Positions 1 through 5,117 of a stretch of DNA of 5,669 nucleotides are shown here, piece by piece; the stretch's first letter is position 1, and each line of letters begins with the position of its first letter. The position numbers and the translations under genes are program-made. The DNA is from Erysipelotrichaceae bacterium. GTDB taxonomy: Bacteria > Bacillota_I > Bacilli_A > Erysipelotrichales > Erysipelotrichaceae. The stretch lies in contig CAAEDX010000145.1 in the NCBI GenBank assembly GCA_900754715.1, forward strand, positions 1 through 5,669, given 5' to 3'. Under the pieces are notes generated by a model. It searched no databases, was not told where the DNA came from, and saw nothing but the letters and a program-made list of their open reading frames with translations.

Positions 1-938
1 CGGGAAAGCACGCAGATGTCTCTGGTGCGGTAACGCAGCAACGGGAAAGCCTCCTTGGTGATGCTGGTAAATACAAGCTCACCCTTTGATCCTTCCGGCA
101 AGACCTCACCGGTCGCTGGATCGATGATCTCGGCGATGAAGTGGTCCTCGTTGATGTGCATGCCGGTCTGCTCTTCACATTCAAATGATACGCCTGGGCC
201 GCTGATCTCCGTCAGGCCATAGATGTCATAGGCGCGGATGCCCAGTTTCTTCTCGATGTCGCGGCGCATTTCTTCGGTCCATGCCTCGGCGCCGAAAATG
301 CCGGCCTTCAGCTTGATCTGATCGCGCAGGCCGCGCTCACAGATCGTCTCGGCCAGATAAGCTGCATAAGAAGGTGTGCAGCACAGGATGGTCGAGCCCA
401 GATCGCACATGAACTGGATCTGACGATCAGTGTTGCCGCTGGACATTGGCAAAGTCAGCGATCCCAGCTTGTGTGAGCCGCCATTGAGCCCTGGACCGCC
501 GGTAAACAGACCGTATCCATAAGAGACATGCACGACATCGTCTTTCGTTCCGCCTGCGGCCACGATGGCACGGGCACAGCATTCATCCCACAGATCGATA
601 TCATGCTGGGTATAGAATGCCACGACGCGCCGGCCGGTCGTACCGCTCGTTGACTGAATGCGCACACAGTCAGAAAGCGGCTTTGCCAGCAAGCCATACG
701 GATAGGCCTGCCGCAAGTCATCTTTGGTCAGAAAGGGGAGCTTATGCAGGTCCTCGATGCCATGGATATCCTGCGGGCTGACGCCCTTCTCGTCCATCTT
801 CTTGCGATAATACTCTACGTGATCATAGACGTGCTGTACCTGTTTGACCAGGCGCTCGCTCTGCAGCGCCTTGATCTGCTCTGCCGGCATCGTTTCCATT
901 TCCGGCTGATAATAATGATTATGATTCTGATTTTCCAT
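1..938 (-). CDS. paaK: phenylacetate-CoA ligase family protein (AMP-forming), 3' end outside window
   Basis: Cytoplasmic adenylate-forming enzyme expected to join an aryl acid (phenylacetate, indoleacetate or similar) to CoA through an aryl-adenylate. Visible are 312 codons. The N-terminal METMPAEQIKALQSERL block (residues 14-30) is typical of the PaaK family. The phosphate-binding loop STSGTTGRR lies at residues 96-104, the A5-type motif YGLTEISGPG at 240-249, and YRTRDI at 303-308. Family members are about 430 residues, so roughly 120 C-terminal residues lie beyond the left edge. The ATG at 938 is chosen because it gives the family-like N-terminus; only a weak GGGCAG Shine-Dalgarno precedes it. 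It follows iorB by 21 bases in the same reading frame, so translational coupling is likely. The ior-paaK pairing suggests an aryl acid as substrate, but the exact acid cannot be read from sequence. The extra His/Asn-rich tip (NQNHNHYY) is of unknown meaning. Confidence 0.93.
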   Translation of the reverse strand, partial: MENQNHNHYYQPEMETMPAEQIKALQSERLVKQVQHVYDHVEYYRKKMDEKGVSPQDIHGIEDLHKLPFLTKDDLRQAYPYGLLAKPLSDCVRIQSTSGTTGRRVVAFYTQHDIDLWDECCARAIVAAGGTKDDVVHVSYGYGLFTGGPGLNGGSHKLGSLTLPMSSGNTDRQIQFMCDLGSTILCCTPSYAAYLAETICERGLRDQIKLKAGIFGAEAWTEEMRRDIEKKLGIRAYDIYGLTEISGPGVSFECEEQTGMHINEDHFIAEIIDPATGEVLPEGSKGELVFTSITKEAFPLLRYRTRDICVLS

Positions 939-959
939 ATTCGATCGATGCGGCTGCCC

Positions 960-1547
960 TCAAGCGCATGCCGTGTCCTGCTCCTCTCTGCCTAAGGCGA
1001 ATGCCTTTCTGTTCAGTTCGATGAATTTCGACGGAACGCTCTCCTCCAGCGCCTGATGCCAGGCTTCCAGAGGGAAGTCGAAATAGCGGGACACCCGTCC
1101 CATCAGCACGATGTTCACGGCTTTGGAAGAGCCGGCCTGCTCAGCCAGCGCCAAAGCATCCACGCCATCCACATCAGCGCCTGCCGCGCGCATCTTGGCA
1201 ATGAGATCCTGCGGATATGCCATCGCGCCAGTGATGACCGGCATCGGATCGATCATCTGTGTCGAAACGACGATCTTGCCGCCGTCCTTCAAATATGGCA
1301 GCCACCGTGCGGCCTCCAGCTGTTCAAAAGAGATGATCATATCTGCCTCTCCCTGTTCGATGACCGGAGAGTATACATGGTCCCCATAGCGCACATAGGT
1401 CACGACGCTGCCGCCGCGCTGGCTCATGCCATGCACTTCGGATACTTTGACGTCATAGCCTTGGCTCAGCAGCAGCTTTCCCAGCATCTTGCTGGCAAGC
1501 AGCGATCCTTGTCCGCCGACACCGACGATCATGATGTTCTTTGTCAT
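960..1547 (-). CDS. iorB: indolepyruvate ferredoxin oxidoreductase, beta subunit
   Basis: Gamma/beta-type subunit of the 2-oxoacid:ferredoxin oxidoreductase superfamily, 195 residues, close to the usual length of about 190-200. It pairs with IorA to oxidise arylpyruvates (indolepyruvate, phenylpyruvate, hydroxyphenylpyruvate) to arylacetyl-CoA and CO2 with ferredoxin as acceptor. The reaction is reversible in principle. The N-terminal glycine-rich loop GVGGQG (residues 9-14) and the HGMSQRGGSV motif (residues 39-48) are hallmarks of this subunit. The start at 1547 is preferred over an upstream in-frame ATG at 1574. It gives the conserved MTKNIMIVGVGGQG beginning and sits 9 bases after a strong AGGAGG, whereas 1574 would overlap iorA by 26 bases. 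The iorA TAG ends one base before this ATG, so the subunits are probably made in a coupled, stoichiometric way. Confidence 0.95.
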   Translation of the reverse strand: MTKNIMIVGVGGQGSLLASKMLGKLLLSQGYDVKVSEVHGMSQRGGSVVTYVRYGDHVYSPVIEQGEADMIISFEQLEAARWLPYLKDGGKIVVSTQMIDPMPVITGAMAYPQDLIAKMRAAGADVDGVDALALAEQAGSSKAVNIVLMGRVSRYFDFPLEAWHQALEESVPSKFIELNRKAFALGREEQDTACA

Positions 1548-1548
1548 A

Positions 1549-3291
1549 CTAGCACGCCTCCTCTGTATGCTCAAACGCGTTTACCGGACAGAGCTGTTCG
1601 CATACGCCGCAGCCCACACATAAGGTATTGTCCACGACGGCCTTCTTGTTCTTGATGCTGATGGCCGGGCAGCCCAGTCCCATGCAAGAACGGCAGCCTA
1701 CGCATTTTTCCACATTCACCTTTACCGGCGGCTTGGTCTTCACGTACTTGAGCAGCACACAAGGACGACGGCTGATGATGACAGAAGCCTCCGGCGCTGC
1801 CAGCTCCTCTTTCAATGCTTTGTCACACGCAGCCAGGTCATAGGGGTCCACCACACGTACGCGGCCGATGCCCATCGCCCTGCACAATGATTCCAGATCG
1901 ATCTTTCCGGCAGGATCGCCCTTGATATTGTATCCTGTGGTCGGATTCTGCTGATGACCGGTCATGCCAGTGATCGAGTTATCCAGGATGACCACCGTGG
2001 AATTGCTCTGGTTATACGCGATATTGGCCAGACCGGTCATGCCGGAATGCATGAAAGTGGAATCACCGATGATCGCCACTGCCGAATCCGCCTTTTCCTC
2101 ATTCAGCGCCTTGTTATAGCCATGCAGCGCCGTGATGCTGGCGCCCATGCAGGCCGTAACATCGATCGCGCTCAGCGGCGCGGCAGCCCCCAGCGTATAA
2201 CAGCCGATATCACCCATGACCGTCACCTTGTTCTTATGCAGCGTATAGAACATGCCGCGATGCGGACAGCCGGCGCACATGACCGGCGGGCGCACCGGGA
2301 TAGCATCCGCGATCTGCTTTCCTTCTGGTACCGGAACACCAAGCTTCTGTGCGATGAGACGCTGCGAGTATTCGCCCTCCAGCGGCAGGATATCCTTGCC
2401 GCTGACTTCCAGGCCCAGCTCGCGGCAGTGCTCCTCGATCACAGCATCGAGCTCTTCGATCACGACCAGCTTGTCTACTTTGGCCGCAAAGTCAAGGATC
2501 AGCTTTTTCGGCAGCGGGTAGATCATGCCCAGCTTCAGGATGCTCGCCTGATCGCCGAATACCTCCTTCGCGTACTGATAAGAAGTCGAAGAAGTGATGA
2601 TGCCCAGTTTCGTACTGCTCATCTCCACGCGGTTGACCGGCGCGCTTTCCGCATACTCGATCAAGTCGCGGGTACGCTGCTCCACGATCGGATGGCGGCG
2701 GATCGCATTGCCTGGCATCATGACGTTCTTGGCCACATCTTTCTGATACGGCTTCAGCTCGGGAAGCACACGTTCGCCCGTATCCACGATGCTTTGTGAA
2801 TGTGATACGCGCGTGCACATCTTCAGCAATACCGGCGTATCGAAGCGTTCGGAGATCTCATAAGCCAGCTTGGCAAATGCCAGCGCTTCTGCCGAGTCAG
2901 ATGGCTCCAGCATCGGCACTTTTGCCGCCTTGGCATAATGCCTGCTGTCTTGTTCATTCTGAGAAGAATGCATCCCCGCGTCATCAGCCACACCGATGAT
3001 CAATCCGGCATTGACGCCTGTGTACGCGATCGTGAACAGCGGATCGGCGGCCACATTCAGCCCCACATGCTTCATTCCGCAGAAGCTGCGTCTGCCTGCC
3101 AGGCAGGCGCCAAAAGCGACTTCAAGCGCCACTTTCTCATTCGGCGCCCACTCACAGTATATCTCATCATACTTTGCCGCTTCTTCTGTGATCTCGGTGC
3201 TTGGCGTACCGGGATAACTGGAGACGACCGCGCAGCCTGCTTCATAAAGGCCGCGCGCCACAGCCGCATTTCCTAACATCAGTTGTTTCAT
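1549..3291 (-). CDS. iorA: indolepyruvate ferredoxin oxidoreductase, alpha subunit
   Basis: Catalytic subunit (580 residues, normal for the family) of the TPP- and iron-sulfur-dependent enzyme that interconverts arylpyruvate plus CoA with arylacetyl-CoA, CO2 and reduced ferredoxin. The N-terminal pyrimidine-binding domain carries SSYPGTPSTEI (residues 24-34). CAGCPHRG (339-346) and the TPP/metal motif, from GDS at 409 to DNSITGMTG at 437-445, mark the pyrophosphate-binding domain. A C-terminal ferredoxin domain has two [4Fe-4S] motifs: Cys530/533/536/541 (CX2CX2CX4CP) and Cys558/561/564/568 (CX2CX2CX3CP). All expected cofactor residues are intact. The start ATG at 3291 overlaps the stop of the TrpR-like gene (ATGA), with only a weak GAAGAG before it, which points to translational coupling. 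Substrate preference among indole-, phenyl- and hydroxyphenylpyruvate is inferred from the family. Confidence 0.96.
   Translation of the reverse strand: MKQLMLGNAAVARGLYEAGCAVVSSYPGTPSTEITEEAAKYDEIYCEWAPNEKVALEVAFGACLAGRRSFCGMKHVGLNVAADPLFTIAYTGVNAGLIIGVADDAGMHSSQNEQDSRHYAKAAKVPMLEPSDSAEALAFAKLAYEISERFDTPVLLKMCTRVSHSQSIVDTGERVLPELKPYQKDVAKNVMMPGNAIRRHPIVEQRTRDLIEYAESAPVNRVEMSSTKLGIITSSTSYQYAKEVFGDQASILKLGMIYPLPKKLILDFAAKVDKLVVIEELDAVIEEHCRELGLEVSGKDILPLEGEYSQRLIAQKLGVPVPEGKQIADAIPVRPPVMCAGCPHRGMFYTLHKNKVTVMGDIGCYTLGAAAPLSAIDVTACMGASITALHGYNKALNEEKADSAVAIIGDSTFMHSGMTGLANIAYNQSNSTVVILDNSITGMTGHQQNPTTGYNIKGDPAGKIDLESLCRAMGIGRVRVVDPYDLAACDKALKEELAAPEASVIISRRPCVLLKYVKTKPPVKVNVEKCVGCRSCMGLGCPAISIKNKKAVVDNTLCVGCGVCEQLCPVNAFEHTEEAC
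1557..1562 (-). promoter_or_regulatory. ribosome binding site of iorB
   Basis: AGGAGG on the minus strand (CCTCCT on plus), 9 bases before the ATG at 1547 and embedded in the last codons of iorA. It decides in favour of the 1547 start over the upstream ATG at 1574. Confidence 0.8.
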
Positions 3292-3590
3292 TTCTCTTCA
3301 GCCCTTTCCTCCATACTCTCAAAAACCTCACGCAAGGCATTCTTTCCATAGTTAAGCGCTCTGTTCACCCTGCTGATGGTGGCACTGCTGGCATGCGTCT
3401 GCTCACAGATCTCTGTGTATACCTTGCCCTCATGCAGCATCTTGGCGACCATGAACCGCTGTTCCATCGCGCTCAGTTCTGTGATGGAACAAAGATCACT
3501 GAAAAAACGCTCACACTGATCCAGATCCTTCAGCCTCAAAATGCATTCATACAGTTCCGTGTTTTTTTCATTTTCCTGTGTCTTTGCCAT
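3288..3590 (-). CDS. yerC: YerC/YecD-family TrpR-like DNA-binding protein
   Basis: Small (100 residue) all-helical protein resembling the YerC/YecD family, which is related to the tryptophan repressor TrpR. Supporting segments are DLCSITELSAMEQR (residues 32-45), the TrpR-like dimerisation region, and a helix-turn-helix at about 55-81 with TEICEQTHASSATISRVNRA (59-78). The ATG at 3590 lies 6 bases after an AAGGGG Shine-Dalgarno. Another ATG five bases upstream is out of frame and gives only a short peptide. It is the first gene of the ior operon and overlaps iorA by four bases, so it is co-expressed with enzymes of arylpyruvate metabolism. It is a plausible autoregulator of the operon, perhaps sensing tryptophan or a related aromatic compound. 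Whether YerC proteins bind tryptophan is not something the sequence shows, and the ligand is inference. Confidence 0.88.
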   Translation of the reverse strand: MAKTQENEKNTELYECILRLKDLDQCERFFSDLCSITELSAMEQRFMVAKMLHEGKVYTEICEQTHASSATISRVNRALNYGKNALREVFESMEERAEEK

Positions 3591-3629
3591 GCCATACCCC
3601 TTTCCAGCAAAACCTTATCTATCCCTTTT

Positions 3630-3658
3630 ATTTTAACACACTAAAGCCATGAATTAAA
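3630..3658 (-). promoter_or_regulatory. candidate promoter of the yerC-iorA-iorB-paaK operon
   Basis: On the minus strand a -10 TAAAAT (3635-3630) is preceded by TGT, giving an extended -10 (TGTTAAAAT). A weak -35 TTTAAT (3658-3653) lies 17 bases upstream. Transcription would start near 3623, leaving a leader of about 33 bases before the yerC-like ATG. The -35 region lies in an inverted repeat shared with the divergent promoter. Confidence 0.5.
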
Positions 3659-3672
3659 CAATGATTTGTTTA
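3655..3672. promoter_or_regulatory. inverted repeat, candidate operator between divergent promoters
   Basis: Perfect 7-bp arms TAAACAA (3655-3661) and TTGTTTA (3666-3672) separated by TGAT. The 18-bp element overlaps the predicted -35 boxes of both divergent promoters, the position expected for a repressor site. The adjacent TrpR-like protein is one candidate binder, but the site lacks the CTAG core of the E. coli trp operator, so the binder is unknown. Confidence 0.45.
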
Positions 3673-3697
3673 CCGCTTTCATTTCCCATGATATACT
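3669..3697 (+). promoter_or_regulatory. promoter of the PH-domain gene
   Basis: TTTACC (3669-3674), a 17-base spacer, and TATACT (3692-3697) preceded by TGA form a good SigA-type extended -10 promoter. Transcription should start near 3704, only about 17 bases before the start codon. The short leader contains the GGAGG ribosome binding site at 3709-3713. Confidence 0.6.
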
Positions 3698-3720
3698 GGA
3701 CTCAGATTGGAGGATATGAT

Positions 3721-4095
3721 ATGGCAGAACAAAACGAACCGATCATGAGCTGGAGCTTCATCCGCAAATGCGAGCCCTCTGACACCATTCTGGACATCCT
3801 GGTGCCCGGCGAACATGTGCTGCAATGCTATGCAACGCTCAGAGACAAAGCGGCGCTCACAGACAAAAGGATCATCTTTGCCGATGTGCAAGGCATTACC
3901 GGCAAGAAGAAAGAGGTTTATTCCATCCCCTATCGTTCCATCGATATGTGGTCATCTGAAAATACCGGACACTTTGACATGGATGCGGAACTGGATCTGT
4001 GGACAAGAGCCGGACACTTCACCCTGAAGATCGCCGCCAAATGCAATATCCGAGAATTTGACCAGATCCTGGGCAGCGCGATCCTGAATCGCTGA
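3721..4095 (+). CDS. bacterial PH-domain (bPH_1-like) protein
   Basis: A 124-residue soluble protein that is essentially one bacterial pleckstrin-homology-like domain of the bPH_1 type. Typical features, in order, are the LVPGEHVLQCYATLRD segment (27-42), ALTDKRIIFADVQGITGKKK (45-64), and SIPYRSIDMWSSENTG (68-83), followed by the acidic FDMDAELDLWT strand (85-95). No signal peptide or membrane segment is seen. The start at 3721 is chosen because GGAGG (3709-3713) lies 7 bases upstream. An in-frame ATG at 3661 would precede the predicted promoter and add 20 unrelated residues. The cellular role of these stand-alone domains is not established, and nothing here assigns one. It is transcribed divergently from the ior operon and could share its control region. 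Confidence 0.88.
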   Translation: MAEQNEPIMSWSFIRKCEPSDTILDILVPGEHVLQCYATLRDKAALTDKRIIFADVQGITGKKKEVYSIPYRSIDMWSSENTGHFDMDAELDLWTRAGHFTLKIAAKCNIREFDQILGSAILNR

Positions 4096-4100
4096 GACAC

Positions 4101-4128
4101 AGAAAAGCCGGCCTTCGCCGGCTTTTCT
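4101..4128. terminator. bidirectional intrinsic terminator
   Basis: A perfect 12-bp stem, AGAAAAGCCGGC (4101-4112) and GCCGGCTTTTCT (4117-4128), closes a CTTC loop. Each strand reads a GC-rich core followed by TTTTCT, so it can serve both convergent genes. It starts 5 bases after the PH-gene stop and touches the stop codon of the transporter gene, so the intergenic space is almost entirely terminator. Confidence 0.88.
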
Positions 4129-4946
4129 CATTGCATGTTCATGAGCGCGATCGACAGCAGGATCCCGCCCATGCCCGCTGCCGTCTTCTTCGTGACCCGC
4201 TCATGCCAAACGCCGATGCCCAGCAAAGTGATCACGATGATGGTGAGCACGCTGTACATCGGATAAGCGAGGATCGCGTCGATGTCCTGCAGCGCATACA
4301 GCAGGAAACGCGAAGAAAAATAATTAGGAATGCCGAGCATGACGCCGAACAATGCCTCTCTGAAGGACAGGCTATCCCTGAAAACCAAAAGCCGAACCAC
4401 GCTGAACAGCAGCGCGCAAGAAAATGCGATCAGCAGGAACTGCCCATTATACATTGGGTCGCCTGCGGCCTCAAACACTTTGTTCATCGCGTCACAAGTC
4501 CCGTTTGCCGCCAGCAGCAAGATCAGGCTCCATCCGATGCCGCTTTTTTCGCCTCTGCGAACATTCAGAAAGATGACAGACATGAGCGCCAGCACGATCC
4601 CGAGCAGCTGGGCCGCTGATGGCCATTCCTGAAACAAAAAGACAGCAAAGACGATCGGTATGATCACGCCCAGGCGCGTATAGAGCGAGGAAAGGATCAC
4701 ACCGTGACGGCGAATGTTGAATTGCAGCAAGACCAGTCCTGCCACCAGCAGCACGCCCATGGTGCCGCCGCAGAGAAAACTGGCTGAGTCAAAGCCAAGA
4801 TCAGTACAAAACAACAGCGCGCAAATGCTGCAAGTCAGGTAATTGACCGTCAGCATTCCCGTTTCACTGTTCACTTTTTCCTCGCTCCAGCGCATCACAA
4901 GTGACACACAGGAACTGCACGCGATGGCCAGCATCAGATCGATCAC
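4128..4946 (-). CDS. EamA/DMT-family membrane transporter
   Basis: Polytopic inner-membrane protein of 272 residues with about ten hydrophobic segments (near 2-18, 32-48, 60-76, 82-104, 111-127, 137-150, 168-188, 197-213, 220-243 and 255-271). This is the two-times-five helix pattern of drug/metabolite transporters. Typical family segments are PIVFAVFLFQEWPSAAQLLG (97-116) and WHERVTKKTAAGMGGILLS (247-265), one closing each half. Such proteins export or import small metabolites, and the substrate cannot be predicted. The start is a GTG at 4946, set by AAGGGGGG (4960-4953) six bases upstream. An ATG two bases earlier is followed at once by TGA. An internal ATG at codon 5 (4934) is possible but less well spaced. 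It is convergent with the PH gene, has its own promoter, and shows no operon link to the ior genes. Confidence 0.88.
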   Translation of the reverse strand: MIDLMLAIACSSCVSLVMRWSEEKVNSETGMLTVNYLTCSICALLFCTDLGFDSASFLCGGTMGVLLVAGLVLLQFNIRRHGVILSSLYTRLGVIIPIVFAVFLFQEWPSAAQLLGIVLALMSVIFLNVRRGEKSGIGWSLILLLAANGTCDAMNKVFEAAGDPMYNGQFLLIAFSCALLFSVVRLLVFRDSLSFREALFGVMLGIPNYFSSRFLLYALQDIDAILAYPMYSVLTIIVITLLGIGVWHERVTKKTAAGMGGILLSIALMNMQ

Positions 4947-4972
4947 ATTTTGCCCCCCTTATTGATATCATG

Positions 4973-5001
4973 ATTATAATCGCACACGGTGCAAATGGCA
5001 A
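4973..5001 (-). promoter_or_regulatory. strong promoter of the transporter gene
   Basis: On the minus strand TTGCCA (5001-4996), exactly 17 bases, then consensus TATAAT (4978-4973): 11 of 12 consensus positions. Transcription would begin near 4966, about 20 bases before the GTG start. The spacer holds an 11-bp inverted repeat, GCAC-ACG-GTGC (4982-4992). The -35 is overlapped by a tandem GCAAATG pair (4991-5004). These may be operator sequences. Confidence 0.7.
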
Positions 5002-5004
5002 ATG
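4991..5004 (+). repeat. tandem direct repeat of GCAAATG
   Basis: Two exact adjacent copies of the 7-mer GCAAATG, covering the -35 box of the transporter promoter. Flanking bases extend it to TGCA...TGCA (4990-5006), giving partial symmetry. It may be a protein-binding site or chance. Confidence 0.4.
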
Positions 5005-5068
5005 CAGCCGCCCTTTCTTATCAAAATGACGATCAGAAAACCAGTTATTCCAGATCAAAGAACAAATA

Positions 5069-5097
5069 TTGTTTGCCCGATCATATTTTGTTAAACT
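5069..5097 (+). promoter_or_regulatory. candidate promoter of the lipoprotein gene
   Basis: TTGTTT (5069-5074), 17 bases, then TAAACT (5092-5097) preceded by TGT as an extended -10. The predicted start near 5104 would fall at the ribosome binding site itself and leave only about 14 leader bases, so the call is tentative. The rest of the 170-base intergenic region (4947-5117) holds only the divergent transporter promoter and its repeats. Confidence 0.35.
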
Positions 5098-5117
5098 GAT
5101 TTCAGGAGGGGAAAGAA

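Noticed and set aside
455..721. 88-codon minus-strand open frame inside paaK
   Set aside because: Out of frame with the ligase, which is intact through this stretch and carries its conserved motifs.
1548..1574. Upstream ATG at 1574 as the start of iorB
   Set aside because: It adds nine non-conserved residues and overlaps iorA by 26 bases, while the strong AGGAGG at 1557-1562 serves the ATG at 1547.
1056..1655. 199-codon open frame on the plus strand across iorB and the iorA end
   Set aside because: Antisense shadow of two real genes, His/Arg-rich, with no family resemblance.
1954..2799. 281-codon open frame on the plus strand inside iorA
   Set aside because: It is fully antisense to the TPP-binding and middle domains of an intact, well-recognised gene. 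Its product is Arg/His/Asp-rich with no recognisable domain, and its openness follows from the GC-rich codon pattern of iorA.
3661..3720. Upstream in-frame ATG at 3661 as the start of the PH-domain gene
   Set aside because: It lies upstream of the predicted promoter elements, lacks a ribosome binding site and adds residues unlike the family.
4131..4619. 162-codon open frame on the plus strand under the transporter
   Set aside because: It begins right after the terminator with no promoter, and its product is very rich in Gln, Arg and His. It is the complement of hydrophobic transporter codons.
4947..5117. Possible riboswitch, small RNA or attachment site between the transporter and lipoprotein genes
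   Set aside because: Both predicted leaders are under about 25 bases and no extended stem structure, tRNA-like sequence or long repeat is visible.
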